A stretch of 64,000 nt of DNA from Lachnospiraceae bacterium UBA3689 (GTDB lineage Bacteria > Bacillota > Clostridia > Lachnospirales > Lachnospiraceae): contig DFIU01000027.1 in NCBI GenBank assembly GCA_002371465.1, positions 48,844 through 112,843 of the forward strand, in the 5' to 3' direction. The notes under the pieces were generated by a model, which was not told where the DNA came from, did no database searches, and saw only the letters and a program-made list of their open reading frames with translations. Of this stretch, positions 7,156-16,512 are shown one piece after another. The translations under genes were made by a program, and so were the position numbers. Each line of letters begins with the position of its first letter. Within the stretch, counting starts at the first letter, position 1.

Positions 7156-8778
7156 TTAACTATAGAGTCTTCGATATTCTGTCGGCGTCATTCGTGTCAG
7201 TTTACGAAAAAGCCGGGTGAAGTACTTTACATCTGAATAACCAACTTTTAAGGCAATCAGACCGATCTCATCGCTGGTATGGAGCAGCAGACCCTTTGCC
7301 TTTTCGATGCGGACTTCCTTCAGATAATCCATGAAGTTCTGAGACGTCGTCTTTTTAAAAACAGAGGAAAAGTAAGCCGGATTAAAGCCAACTTCCCGAC
7401 TGACCGTTTCCAGTGTGAGCGGATCATTATAGTGGTCCCTGATATATTGCTTGGCAAGTCGAATAGGTCGCTCCTCCTGGTTCTGTTTGGTCAAAAGGAG
7501 CCGATGCAATACTTCAGAACAATAGTCAGAGAGATACTGACAGATCTCACTGAAGGAATAGAGATAGCGGTTGGCGGCGTTTAAATCCTGAATAATGGTT
7601 TTTGTATCATACTGGTCTCCTTCCCGGTAGGTCAGGGCAAAACAAAAGGTTTCAATAAAGGCATTCATGCAGCGGACGATCAATTCATTGTCACTTAAAA
7701 CGTTGCCCAGTTGCATATTCAGTTGGGAGATCAGTTGCTTTAAGCGTTCTCCATCCAGGAGTTCTACAGCGGACATGATTTCTTTTCGGAACGAGTTCGG
7801 AAAAATACTTTCAAAAGAAATCGTATGCGGTGCGGAAGCTTTCGGCAGCAATAAGAACTCTCCACTGGTAAAGCGAGTGAGGAGATTGAGACCAGCCTCT
7901 TCATATGCGGTGGGAACTTGGTCAATGGAACTAAGCTGGGAGCTGGAGCTGATGCATATTTTCAACTGGGGATAGATGCTTTGATAGGCTGAAGCCTCCC
8001 GCTTGATAGAAGCCAGAGCATCAAAGAGTTTATGTTTCAGATCACTTTGATAGTTGATCAAAAGAACTACCTGGTCATCCAACAAGGAACTGCTGCATGA
8101 ATGGCACACGTCTTTTAGCTGCCTTTGCAGCTCCTTTTGAAGTTTGGGCAGGATGAACTGATTGATTTCCTGATTCTTTGCTTGATCGCTTATCACGCCG
8201 GTATAGACGTGGGCAATCAAAAGGCTGGTACAGTCCCCTTCCTGAGAAAAAGAATAGAAGCGTTCGATCTGGGCAGGCGTCATGCTTAAGACAGACGGAT
8301 CTTTTTTTGTTGCTAGATCATATAAGAGGTTCTTCTTTTCCGACGTTTCCGAGGTCTGCGTCCGTTCAAGCAGAACGGTATATTCTTCTTGTCGCTCTTG
8401 CTTTGACGTGTATTTTTCTTCAACAGATATTAAGATTGCTTCAAGTTCTTTTTTCTTGATTGGTTTCAGAAGATAACCTTCCACCCCTAATTGGATTGCC
8501 CTTTGCGCGTAATGAAATTCGCCATAGCCGCTGACAATGATAAAGTAGGGAGTAAAACCTGCTTTTTTTGCCCTTTGATACATTTCAATCCCATCCAGGT
8601 TTGGCATCCGAATATCAGAGATCACAATATCCGGATTGATCTCTTTGATTGCGTTTAGTGCTGAAAGTCCATCTGTTTCGGTTCTGACAATCTGCATGTG
8701 AAATTGATCCCAATCCACTAAATACTGAATTAATTGAATGATCTTCTTTTCATCATCGGCAATCAAAACTTTCATCAT
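7156..8778 (-). CDS. YesN-type response regulator with AraC DNA-binding domain
   Basis: The chosen start is ATG 8778-8776, with AAGGAGAA just upstream; the longer frame to 8895 adds an unlikely hydrophobic leader and runs through the promoter. The 540-residue protein has a receiver domain (acidic IADDE near the start, phosphorylation site D55 in ISDIRMP, LLKP), a long middle region of about 300 residues, and a C-terminal AraC pair of helix-turn-helix motifs ending in TPTEYRRLYS. It is first in an operon with its kinase, the degenerate ABC protein and GH2, and diverges from mglB. It most likely activates both sides of the locus in response to an external sugar. Confidence 0.9.
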   Translation of the reverse strand: MMKVLIADDEKKIIQLIQYLVDWDQFHMQIVRTETDGLSALNAIKEINPDIVISDIRMPNLDGIEMYQRAKKAGFTPYFIIVSGYGEFHYAQRAIQLGVEGYLLKPIKKKELEAILISVEEKYTSKQERQEEYTVLLERTQTSETSEKKNLLYDLATKKDPSVLSMTPAQIERFYSFSQEGDCTSLLIAHVYTGVISDQAKNQEINQFILPKLQKELQRQLKDVCHSCSSSLLDDQVVLLINYQSDLKHKLFDALASIKREASAYQSIYPQLKICISSSSQLSSIDQVPTAYEEAGLNLLTRFTSGEFLLLPKASAPHTISFESIFPNSFRKEIMSAVELLDGERLKQLISQLNMQLGNVLSDNELIVRCMNAFIETFCFALTYREGDQYDTKTIIQDLNAANRYLYSFSEICQYLSDYCSEVLHRLLLTKQNQEERPIRLAKQYIRDHYNDPLTLETVSREVGFNPAYFSSVFKKTTSQNFMDYLKEVRIEKAKGLLLHTSDEIGLIALKVGYSDVKYFTRLFRKLTRMTPTEYRRLYS

Positions 8779-8806
8779 CTTGTAGGTTCTCCTTTGCAAT
8801 AAGGAA

Positions 8807-8835
8807 AATATAGCATAAAAAAAGTAGTGCCGCAA
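8807..8835 (-). promoter_or_regulatory. Promoter of the regulator-kinase-GH2 operon
   Basis: On the minus strand TTGCGG (8835-8830) and TATATT (8812-8807) are separated by 17 bases, about 30 bases before the response regulator start. Confidence 0.55.
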
Positions 8836-8896
8836 AAATTGAAGTGGAAAAAAGTATACATCAAAAGAATGACCCCCTTTATCTAAATAGTGCAAG

Positions 8897-8926
8897 TTGC
8901 CTAAACAATACAGCTCTTTTTATAAT
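8897..8926 (+). promoter_or_regulatory. Promoter of the mgl operon
   Basis: TTGCCT (8897-8902) and a perfect TATAAT (8921-8926) are 18 bases apart and lie 48 bases before the mglB start. The imperfect -35 and position next to a divergent AraC-type regulator fit an activated promoter. Confidence 0.65.
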
Positions 8927-8974
8927 TGGATCATCAAAAATAACAGAACAATCACGAAGGGAGAACTGATTATC

Positions 8975-10084
8975 ATGAAAAAGAAAGTTGTAAGCTTTTT
9001 ACTCTGCGCAGCGATGGCAACAGGACTGCTTGCCGGATGCGGCGCAGCGGATGATGGAGCCTCTACCGCTGCCGGAACTGAAGCTGCGGAATCCACATCA
9101 GCAGAGGGCAACGGTGATTTGCCAATTCTTGGGGCCGGAATTTATTCCTCGACGGATAACTTTAATTCCTATATTGGAAAAGCAATTGCAAATGCAGCAA
9201 AAGGTGTGTTCCAGGTCAACGTAGATGACGGTCAGCTGGACCAGTCCACTCAGCTCAATCAGATTGATACGGCAATTGCAAAGGGCGCGAAGGCGATCAC
9301 GGTTTCGGTCGTCGATATTACCGCAGCTCCGACCATTATCCAGAAGTGTGAAGAAGCAGGAAACATTCCTCTGATCTTCTTCAACAAGGAGATCACCGAT
9401 AAGGAAGTCGTGGACTCATACGATAATCTTTATCAGGTCACATCCACCGGCGGAGATTACGGAGCTAACATTCAGGGCGAAGAAGTTGCTGAATGGTGGA
9501 AGGCTCATCCGGAGATGGACAAAAACAAGGATGGAAAATTGCAGCTGATCAACATTATGGGGGATCCGAGTCATACTGCTACGCAGCCGCGAGCTAAGGC
9601 GGTAAAGGATACCATTGAGAAAGCCGGCATTGAACTCGATGTTTTGGAAGAGGACACCGGAAAGTGGGATACCGCTACGGCAAAAGAAAAAATGGATGCC
9701 TGGATTTCCAAGTATGGAGATGAAGTGGAGTGCATCACAGCAGCTAATGATGCAATGGCGCTTGGCGCCTTACAGTCTGTAGAAGCGGCTGGTTACAATG
9801 AAAAGGGCGAGGAGAGTGACAAATATGTGCCGATCTTTGGCATTGATGCGCTTCCGGAGACCCTGACCAAGATTGAAAGCGGGGAAATTGCCGGATCGGT
9901 CCTCCAGGATGCTAAGACCCAGGGAGAGACGATTGTTAAGATTGCAGACAACCTGGTCAACGGAAAAGAGGCTTTGGACGGAACCGATCTGGAATTTGAC
10001 ACAGACGGATCCAAGGCAGTCCGGATTCCTTATCAGGCTATCTCCAAGGATACGCTTCAGATTGCAGAAGACAGCTATAAGTGA
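8975..10084 (+). CDS. mglB: Galactose/methyl-galactoside ABC transporter substrate-binding lipoprotein
   Basis: The start is ATG 8975, which begins a lipoprotein signal (MKKKVV..., lipobox LLAGC); the frame upstream of it crosses the promoter. The mature part of this 369-residue protein is a periplasmic-binding-protein type I fold. It contains DKNKDGKLQ, equivalent to the calcium-binding loop of enterobacterial MglB, which supports glucose/galactose-type specificity. It is lipid-anchored outside the membrane and delivers sugar to MglC. mglA and mglC follow, then a GH3 glycosidase. A strong hairpin after the stop probably raises its mRNA level over mglA and mglC. Confidence 0.9.
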   Translation: MKKKVVSFLLCAAMATGLLAGCGAADDGASTAAGTEAAESTSAEGNGDLPILGAGIYSSTDNFNSYIGKAIANAAKGVFQVNVDDGQLDQSTQLNQIDTAIAKGAKAITVSVVDITAAPTIIQKCEEAGNIPLIFFNKEITDKEVVDSYDNLYQVTSTGGDYGANIQGEEVAEWWKAHPEMDKNKDGKLQLINIMGDPSHTATQPRAKAVKDTIEKAGIELDVLEEDTGKWDTATAKEKMDAWISKYGDEVECITAANDAMALGALQSVEAAGYNEKGEESDKYVPIFGIDALPETLTKIESGEIAGSVLQDAKTQGETIVKIADNLVNGKEALDGTDLEFDTDGSKAVRIPYQAISKDTLQIAEDSYK

Positions 10085-10094
10085 TAGGCGAAGA

Positions 10095-10133
10095 ATCCTT
10101 CTTCAGATGCAGAATCTGCAGTTGAAGAAGGAT
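10095..10133 (+). promoter_or_regulatory. Intercistronic hairpin after mglB
   Basis: ATCCTTCTTCA (10095-10105) pairs perfectly with TGAAGAAGGAT (10123-10133), enclosing a smaller TGCAG/CTGCA stem. No T-run follows, so it is more likely an mRNA-stabilising or processing element than a terminator. This is common after binding-protein genes, which need higher expression than the membrane parts. Confidence 0.65.
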
Positions 10134-10187
10134 ATCTATACGATACGTACTTAGGTTGAGAACAGGAGATAAGGAAGGTCTTGAGAC

Positions 10188-11705
10188 ATGCCGGAATCAT
10201 ATATTTTGGAAATGAATCATATTACAAAGACATTTCCGGGAGTAAAAGCTCTCGATGATATCACGCTGAAAGTTGTTCCCGGAACGGTTCATTCGCTCAT
10301 GGGAGAAAATGGTGCCGGAAAGTCTACCCTGATGAATTGCCTTCTCGGCATCTATGCCCTTGATCAGGGAGAGATTATTTTTGACGGGCAGAAAGTGAAT
10401 TTTAAGGGACCTGCTGATGCGCTTCGCAGCCATATTTCCATGGTGCATCAGGAATTAAATCAGGTTCTGGATCGAAGTGTTATGGAAAATATCTGGCTGG
10501 GACGGTTCCCCATGAAGGGAATCCTGGTGGATGAGCAGCAGATGTACCAGGACACAAAAAAGATTTTTGATGAACTGGATATTCATGTCGATCCGAAAGT
10601 GAAGTCGGGAGCACTTCAAGTTGCGGATCGTCAGATGGTAGAGATTGCCAAAGCTATTTCTTATGACGCCAAAGTCATCGCCATGGACGAACCGACGTCT
10701 TCGCTTACAGAGAATGAAGTTGCCCATTTGTTCCGTATTATTAATATGCTGAAGAAACGCGGTGTCAGCATTATCTATATTTCGCACAAAATGGAAGAAA
10801 TTATGAAAATTTCTGATTATGTGACGGTTATGCGGGATGGGCAGCTGGTTGCGACCAGAAAGAAAAATGAGATTACAACGGATGAGATTATCAGGCTGAT
10901 GGTCGGTCGTGAATTAAAGGAACGCTATCCGAAAAGGGAGATAACACCTGGAGATATCGTGCTGGAAGTCAAAAATCTGACTGCCCAGGGAGCAGAGTTC
11001 CGGGATGTTTCGATTGACCTGCACAAAGGAGAAATCCTTGGTATCGCCGGCCTGGTTGGAGCAGGCAGGACCGAGTTTCTGGAGACCTTATTTGGAATCA
11101 GGGAGAAGAAGTCCGGAACCGTGCTGTTGAACGGATCGGAAATTGACAACAGCACTCCGCAAAAGGCAAGAAAAAATGGCTTCGCTATGCTGACAGAGGA
11201 GCGGAGATATAACGGAATCTTTGCCGATCTGAGCGTCAGCTTCAACAGTATTATCGCAAGTTTGGATCAGTATAAGAAAAATGTCATTTTGCTCAGCGAC
11301 AGAAAAATAAAGAAGACGGTGGACCGTACAGTCTCGGACCTCAACATTAAGACTCCAAATAATCAGTCTCCGATTGGTAATTTGTCGGGTGGAAATCAGC
11401 AAAAAGTGATTCTGGGCAGATGGCTTTTGACGGAACCCAATATTCTTTTGCTGGACGAACCGACAAGAGGAATTGATGTCGGAGCAAAGTATGAGATATA
11501 TCAGATTATGAATCGTCTGGCAGCGGAAGGAAAGAGCATCATCATGGTCAGTTCGGAAATGCCGGAACTTCTGGGCGTATGTGATCGGATCATGGTCATG
11601 AGTAATGGAAGGCAGGCAGGCATCCTCAACGCGAAGGAAGCAAATCAGGTTATGCTGATGGAAGCGTCTGCAAAATATGTATCTGAAGGAGGAGCTGCAT
11701 CGTGA
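10188..11705 (+). CDS. mglA: Galactose/methyl-galactoside ABC transporter ATPase
   Basis: The 505-residue protein carries two fused ABC domains as in MglA/RbsA. The first has Walker A GENGAGKST (about 39-47) and Walker B AMDEPTSSL. The second has the usual degenerate P-loop GLVGAGRTE, with LSGGNQQK and LLDEPTRGIDVG. It powers import through MglC from the cytoplasmic side. The start ATG 10188 follows a GGAGATAAGGAAGG-like ribosome site. Its end overlaps the GTG start of mglC by four bases, indicating translational coupling. Confidence 0.92.
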   Translation: MPESYILEMNHITKTFPGVKALDDITLKVVPGTVHSLMGENGAGKSTLMNCLLGIYALDQGEIIFDGQKVNFKGPADALRSHISMVHQELNQVLDRSVMENIWLGRFPMKGILVDEQQMYQDTKKIFDELDIHVDPKVKSGALQVADRQMVEIAKAISYDAKVIAMDEPTSSLTENEVAHLFRIINMLKKRGVSIIYISHKMEEIMKISDYVTVMRDGQLVATRKKNEITTDEIIRLMVGRELKERYPKREITPGDIVLEVKNLTAQGAEFRDVSIDLHKGEILGIAGLVGAGRTEFLETLFGIREKKSGTVLLNGSEIDNSTPQKARKNGFAMLTEERRYNGIFADLSVSFNSIIASLDQYKKNVILLSDRKIKKTVDRTVSDLNIKTPNNQSPIGNLSGGNQQKVILGRWLLTEPNILLLDEPTRGIDVGAKYEIYQIMNRLAAEGKSIIMVSSEMPELLGVCDRIMVMSNGRQAGILNAKEANQVMLMEASAKYVSEGGAAS

Positions 11706-12727
11706 AGACAAGGCCGATTGACTTGAAATCGATTTTCAAAAAGCTGTTTACGGAAAAAATTATTTATGTTGTTTTATTTTTCCTGATCGTAGGGATTGTG
11801 ATCATCCAGCCAAAATTCCTGTCGATCCGTAATTTTACCAATATCCTGGCGCAGTCATCAACCAAGATCATCATTGCCCTGGCGGCGGGCATGGTTTTGA
11901 TGGTTCGTGGATGTGATCTTTCAACCGGTAGAATGATCGGTCTTGCTGCCGTCATCTCTGCTTCCCTTCTTCAGGACGCCGACTACGCTTATCGGATGTA
12001 TCCGCATTTAAAAGAGCTGCCCATTATCGTGCCGCTCCTCCTGGTTGTTGCCATGTGTGCATGCCTGGGACTTATTTCCGGTATCTGTGTAGCGCACTTA
12101 AAGGTTCCGCCTATCATCGCAACCCTTGCCATGCAGCTGGTTCTTTATGGCGCGGCATCCATTTACTTCGACCGTCCACCCTATGGCGCACAGCCAATTG
12201 GAGGTATAACCATCAGGTTGACCCGGCTTTGCGTCGGCAGCATTCAGTTTGGACCCATTCGTCTCCCCTATCTGACGATCATTGCAATTGTTACGATTGT
12301 CATCATGTGGATCTTATGGAATAAAACAAAATTCGGAAAGTATATGTATGCGGTTGGCGGCAACCCGGAAGCTGCTGAAGTATCCGGCGTCAATGTAAAT
12401 CGTATCTTAAAGATTACTTACGCCCTGGCTGCGGTTATGTACGCAGTTGCAGCCGTTCTGGAGGTTGGAAGAATCGGAAGCGCATCGAACTCTACCGGAA
12501 ACGGATATGAAATGGACGCGATTGCCTCCTGCGTCGTCGGCGGCGTATCTATGTCCGGCGGGATCGGCAGTGTCGGCGGTATTGTTATAGGTGCTTTGAT
12601 CTTTACGGTTATTAACTATGGTCTGTCATTCATCGGTGTCAATATGTACTGGCAGTACATTGTCAAGGGCATGATCATTTTGTTCGCCGTTATTGTAGAT
12701 ATGAGAAAGTACGCAAAGAGAAAATAA
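11702..12727 (+). CDS. mglC: Galactose/methyl-galactoside ABC transporter permease
   Basis: The 341-residue protein is very hydrophobic, with about eight to ten membrane helices, and matches BPD_transp_2 permeases of the MglC/RbsC type. The GTG start (11702-11704) overlaps the mglA stop. The stretch GGNPEAAEVSGV and the following GGVSMSGGIGSVGG are hallmarks of this permease family, where the loop contacts the ATPase. It forms the membrane channel for the sugar bound by MglB. Confidence 0.92.
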   Translation: MKTRPIDLKSIFKKLFTEKIIYVVLFFLIVGIVIIQPKFLSIRNFTNILAQSSTKIIIALAAGMVLMVRGCDLSTGRMIGLAAVISASLLQDADYAYRMYPHLKELPIIVPLLLVVAMCACLGLISGICVAHLKVPPIIATLAMQLVLYGAASIYFDRPPYGAQPIGGITIRLTRLCVGSIQFGPIRLPYLTIIAIVTIVIMWILWNKTKFGKYMYAVGGNPEAAEVSGVNVNRILKITYALAAVMYAVAAVLEVGRIGSASNSTGNGYEMDAIASCVVGGVSMSGGIGSVGGIVIGALIFTVINYGLSFIGVNMYWQYIVKGMIILFAVIVDMRKYAKRK

Positions 12728-12748
12728 GTTAGTGACGAGGTGATAAGG

Positions 12749-14833
12749 ATGAGAGAAGCCGTTCGCAAGATTGAACTTTCAGAAGACTGCAGCAAGGAAA
12801 CTATTCGGAAATATGTCGATGAGAAAATCATTCCCCAGCTTTCCGCAAAAGAAAAGATCGGGATTATGTCCGGTCAGATCACAGAGGATAAGCTTCTCTA
12901 TGATCTGTTTGAAATTCTTCACTACAACATTAAACCCTACCCGACCCTGGCGGTTGAACGGCTGGGGATGCCCAATGTTCGCTTTGTCGATGGGCCGAGA
13001 GGCGTCGTTTCGGGATCTGCAACCTGCTTCCCGGTTACAATGGCAAGAGGCGCATCATTTGACCGTGATCTGGAAGAGCAGATCGGTGAGGCGATTGGGG
13101 CTGAAGTCAGGGCGGTTGATGGCAACTACTACGGCGGAGTCTGTATGAATCTTCTGCGGAATCCCAGATGGGGGCGTGCGCAGGAGACTTATGGAGAAGA
13201 CAGCTATCACATCGGTGAGATGGGAAAGGCTCTTACAAAGGGCATTCAGAGCCAGAATGTAATGGCGTGTATCAAGCATTTTGCCTGCAACAGCATTGAA
13301 AATGCCAGGTTTAAGGCTGATGTAAAGGTAGACAAGCGCACCCTGCATGAAGTTTATCTGCCGCATTTTAAGAAATGCATTGAAGCTGGAGCAGCATCTG
13401 TAATGTGCGCTTACAACAGTGTCAATGGGGATTTCTGTTCACAGAATAAGTATCTCCTTCACGATGTATTAAGAGATAAATGGGGATTTGAAGGATTTAC
13501 CCTGTCTGACTTCCTGTGGGCGCTGCATGAGGATCATGCCGTAGATTCCGTCAAGGCTGGTATGGATATTGAAATGCCCTGCATCAAGTACTACGAAGAT
13601 GAGATTCCTAAGGCACTGGAGAGTGGGACCCTGACAGAGAGTGAACTGGATACATCGGTCAGCTATATCTTAAGAACAGTTCTCTACTATGAGACCAGAA
13701 AAGATCCGCAGGAATATGGTTCGGATGTACTTGCAAGTCCGGAGCATATCGCGCTGGCAAAGCGGGCTGCAGAAGAATCCATGGTTCTTTTGAAAAATGA
13801 GAACCAGGTTCTGCCGCTTGATAAAAAGAAGACAGAAAAGATCCTGGTTCTCGGTAAGCTGGGTGATACGCAAAATATTGGTGACCATGGCTCCAGTATG
13901 GTCCATCCGTATTATGCCATTACACCGCTGCAGGGACTGATGAAAAAGATGCCTGAGGCAGAGATTCTCTATAATGACGGAACGGATCTTGAACGGGCAA
14001 AGCGCCAGGCGGAAATGGTTGATGCAGTCGTCATCGTTGCCGGCTATGAACACAGCGAAGAAGGCGAGTTTCTTTCCGATAAGGGGGGAACAGAAGAGAC
14101 TAAGGGCGGCGACCGTGTCTCCATGAGGCTTCTTGAGCGGGATGCTGAGGTCATTGAGGCTGTAAAGGGGCTGTGCCCGAATACCATCGTTTCCCTGATC
14201 GGCAGCAGTGCGATCCTGATTAATGAGTGGGAAAAGGATATTCCTGCAATTGTATTTGCCTTCTATGGCGGAATGGAAGGTGGAACGGTTCTGGCGGATC
14301 TGCTCTTTGGCGATCTAAACCCGAGCGGAAAACTGCCCTATACAGTAGCTTATGAAGAAGACGACTATCCCTTCTTTGACCCAGACTGCGCGGAAATTGA
14401 GTATGGATATTATCATGGATACGCTAAGATGGATAAGGAAAAGAAAGATGTTCTCTATCCCTTTGGTTATGGCTTATCTTACAGCACCTATGAAGTCGGC
14501 GCTCCGAAGGTGGAAATCTTTGACGATACGGCAAAGTTCACGGTGGAAGTTACGAATACTGGCGATTTGGACGGCGCTGAAGTTGTTCAGCTTTATATCG
14601 GGACAAAGGAAAGTGCTGTAGATCGTCCTGTGAAGACCCTTAGGAACTTTGCTCGCGTGCAGCTAAAGTCTGGTGAGTGCAGGCAGATTGAACTCCATGT
14701 CACAAAAGAAGAAATGGCATATTTTTCAGAAGAAGCAGATCAGTTTGTGACAGAAGACCTTGAATATATTGCTTATCTTGGGACATCAAGCCGTGACGAA
14801 AATATGAAGATTGTCCCCTTCCGTTTCGCCTGA
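12749..14833 (+). CDS. Glycoside hydrolase family 3 beta-glucosidase
   Basis: The start is taken as ATG 12749 because GAGG at 12737-12740 is well spaced for it; an upstream GTG at 12740 lies on the ribosome site. The 694-residue protein has the GH3 N-terminal barrel with NPRWGRAQETYGED, the KHF motif, and the nucleophile D254 in LSDF (most family members have SDW). A GH3 C-terminal domain and a fibronectin-III-like tail follow. There is no signal peptide, so it acts inside the cell. It lies 21 bases after mglC in the same operon and probably releases glucose or galactose from imported beta-glycosides, alongside the GH2 enzyme. Confidence 0.9.
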   Translation: MREAVRKIELSEDCSKETIRKYVDEKIIPQLSAKEKIGIMSGQITEDKLLYDLFEILHYNIKPYPTLAVERLGMPNVRFVDGPRGVVSGSATCFPVTMARGASFDRDLEEQIGEAIGAEVRAVDGNYYGGVCMNLLRNPRWGRAQETYGEDSYHIGEMGKALTKGIQSQNVMACIKHFACNSIENARFKADVKVDKRTLHEVYLPHFKKCIEAGAASVMCAYNSVNGDFCSQNKYLLHDVLRDKWGFEGFTLSDFLWALHEDHAVDSVKAGMDIEMPCIKYYEDEIPKALESGTLTESELDTSVSYILRTVLYYETRKDPQEYGSDVLASPEHIALAKRAAEESMVLLKNENQVLPLDKKKTEKILVLGKLGDTQNIGDHGSSMVHPYYAITPLQGLMKKMPEAEILYNDGTDLERAKRQAEMVDAVVIVAGYEHSEEGEFLSDKGGTEETKGGDRVSMRLLERDAEVIEAVKGLCPNTIVSLIGSSAILINEWEKDIPAIVFAFYGGMEGGTVLADLLFGDLNPSGKLPYTVAYEEDDYPFFDPDCAEIEYGYYHGYAKMDKEKKDVLYPFGYGLSYSTYEVGAPKVEIFDDTAKFTVEVTNTGDLDGAEVVQLYIGTKESAVDRPVKTLRNFARVQLKSGECRQIELHVTKEEMAYFSEEADQFVTEDLEYIAYLGTSSRDENMKIVPFRFA

Positions 14834-14874
14834 AGGGGAGATGAGAAATTTTCCGCAGCTGATTCTGTAAAGAA

Positions 14875-14905
14875 AGGTACAGTCTGACACGACTGTGCCT
14901 TTTTT
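14875..14905 (+). terminator. Terminator of the mgl-GH3 operon
   Basis: AGGTACAGTC (14875-14884) pairs with GACTGTGCCT (14891-14900) around a six-base loop, followed by a run of T. Confidence 0.88.
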
Positions 14906-15027
14906 ACTTATGACAAGTGAAATTCATATATCGTACCCCTGCAAATGTGGGGGCGCAGTAAAAATCGTAGGCTGCCATCCCCGCGTATACATGTTAAAAT
15001 CATCGTATGAATGGACAGGAGGTTAAT

Positions 15028-15411
15028 ATGTTTACATTTAATCATTTTAATTTTAACGTTAAGGATTTGGAAACCAGCCTTAAATGGTACAGGGAGGCGT
15101 TGGGCTTAGAGCCGGTCCTGGTTAAGGACAAGGAGGACTTCACGCTTGTCTACCTGGGCGATGGAAAGACGGGCTTTCGGCTGGAGCTGACCTATCTGAA
15201 GAATCGGACGGAACCTTATGATCTTGGGGAGCAGGAATTCCATCTGGCGATGACGGCAGAGGATATGGAAGCGGCTCATAAGAAACACCAGGAGATGGGG
15301 GCGATCTGTTTTGAAAATCCCTCTATGGGGATCTATTTCCTGGAAGATCCGGACGGCTATTGGATTGAAATTGTGCCGGATGGGGAGTATATGGCAGAAT
15401 ATACCAGATAA
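15028..15411 (+). CDS. VOC-superfamily (glyoxalase I-like) protein
   Basis: The start is ATG 15028, with AGGAGG at 15017-15022 directly upstream; an earlier in-frame ATG at 15007 precedes this ribosome site. The 127-residue protein has the paired beta-alpha-beta-beta-beta modules of vicinal-oxygen-chelate enzymes: FNHFNFNVKDLETSLKWY at the N-terminus and FHLAMTAEDM, then FLEDPDGYWIEIV near the end. H5, E57, H78 and E118 are plausible metal ligands. Lactoylglutathione lyase is the usual annotation, but substrates vary widely. It stands alone between two terminators. Confidence 0.82.
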   Translation: MFTFNHFNFNVKDLETSLKWYREALGLEPVLVKDKEDFTLVYLGDGKTGFRLELTYLKNRTEPYDLGEQEFHLAMTAEDMEAAHKKHQEMGAICFENPSMGIYFLEDPDGYWIEIVPDGEYMAEYTR

Positions 15412-15456
15412 AGATCAAAAGTGAATAACGGCTTCTTTACGAGGGGACTGAATCCC

Positions 15457-15500
15457 GCAGGTTGTCTGAGAACGGATGTGATCGGGCAGCCTGCATTTTT
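15457..15500 (+). terminator. Terminator after the VOC gene
   Basis: GCAGGTTGTCT (15457-15467) pairs with GGGCAGCCTGC (15484-15494), allowing some G-U pairs, followed by five T. Confidence 0.7.
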
Positions 15501-15547
15501 ATGCTGTTTTTTTACTGACAGGTGGACTGTTCACACCTGATTTTAAA

Positions 15548-15619
15548 AATGATAATAATTTTCAATTTTGTTGACAGAGTGACTGGATGAACTTATAATT
15601 GAAAATGATTCTCATATTC
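15548..15619 (+). promoter_or_regulatory. Zinc operon promoter with two Fur/Zur-type boxes
   Basis: A consensus promoter (TTGACA 15571-15576, 17-base spacer, TATAAT 15594-15599) is flanked by ATGATAATAATTTTCAAT at 15548-15565 and GAAAATGATTCTCATATTC at 15601-15619. The second closely resembles the Fur-family inverted repeat (TGATAATGATTATCA-like). The regulator encoded 17 bases downstream is a Fur-family protein, so autoregulation is likely. Confidence 0.8.
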
Positions 15620-15635
15620 AGTCTTAGAAGGCAGG

Positions 15636-16118
15636 ATGATAAAAATGGGAGTACGGTCAACGTATCACACAAAGCAGAGAAAGACAGTTCAGGCATATCT
15701 TAAAACCCTGCCGGGAGTCCATGTGACGGCAGGTGAACTATACGGGAAGCTGAAACAGGAAGGTATTTCTATCGGACAGGCTACCGTATACCGACAGTTG
15801 GAAAGCCTCGTAGATGAAGGTCTTGTCAGCAAATACATTGTGGATGAGAGCAGCCCTGCCTGCTTTGAGTACATAGGGGAAGCCAGCCACGAAAGTTATG
15901 ATGAATGCTTCCACTGCAAATGTGAAAGATGCGGGCGCCTGATTCACCTGCATTGCGATGAGCTGGCAGGGATCGCGTCCCATCTGCTTGGAGAGCATCA
16001 TTTTAAATTGAATCCGATGCGGACCGTCTTTTACGGGATCTGTGAGGACTGTCTGAGAACAGGAAAGAATTCAGAAGGAAAAAGCTATGCTTCGCAGCCG
16101 TTTGAAAAAAGTAAATAA
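15636..16118 (+). CDS. Fur-family transcriptional regulator, probably zinc-responsive (Zur-like)
   Basis: The 160-residue protein has the Fur winged-helix domain (TAGELYGKLKQEGISIGQATVYRQLESLVDEGLV) and the metal-binding domain. Structural zinc ligands are visible as CERC and CEDC, with HLHCDEL between. It represses target genes when its metal is bound. The operon continues into a zinc-type ABC importer, which favours a Zur role over iron or peroxide sensing. ATG 15636 and ATG 15645 are both possible; GAAGG at 15627-15631 and AGG at 15633-15635 do not settle the choice. The gene overlaps the next one by 32 bases. Confidence 0.85.
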   Translation: MIKMGVRSTYHTKQRKTVQAYLKTLPGVHVTAGELYGKLKQEGISIGQATVYRQLESLVDEGLVSKYIVDESSPACFEYIGEASHESYDECFHCKCERCGRLIHLHCDELAGIASHLLGEHHFKLNPMRTVFYGICEDCLRTGKNSEGKSYASQPFEKSK

Positions 16119-16404
16119 AAGAAGAACCGCCGCATGCATAATGGGGATTCTGTTCCTCTTAGCAGTTCTGGCTTCTTCCTTTTATCTTGCTGCTGAAGCA
16201 AATCATGACTGCAGGGGCGGCGATTGTCCTATCTGTGCCTGTATGCAGCAGTGTGAAAATCTTCTGCACCGGATTGGTGCGGGAGAAGGCCATGCAGCGG
16301 CTGTGATACTGCCGGCTGTGCTGTCCGCCTTCTGCATAGAGCTGTTTTCTGTCTGCGTGGTACAGGAAACTCCTGTTTCAAGAAAAGTCCGGCTGAATGA
16401 TTAA
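16087..16404 (+). CDS. Small membrane protein with CxxC motifs in the zinc operon
   Basis: This 105-residue protein has an N-terminal membrane helix (about 16-35) and a short outer segment with several Cys and a His: NHDCRGGDCPICACMQQC. A second hydrophobic helix follows (about 70-92). Its start lies inside the regulator gene, a common operon arrangement, and znuA follows. I do not recognise a named family. The Cys/His cluster on a membrane protein within a zinc operon suggests metal handling at the cell surface, which is inference only. Confidence 0.7.
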   Translation: MLRSRLKKVNKRRTAACIMGILFLLAVLASSFYLAAEANHDCRGGDCPICACMQQCENLLHRIGAGEGHAAAVILPAVLSAFCIELFSVCVVQETPVSRKVRLND

Positions 16405-16512
16405 AAAATAAACCTCCGGGGGTTGTTATCTGCCCCTTCCGGGCACAGACACTCTCATATTATGTTACCGATTGGATATAAAAGGAAAACAATACGGAGG
16501 TCATATCCTGTT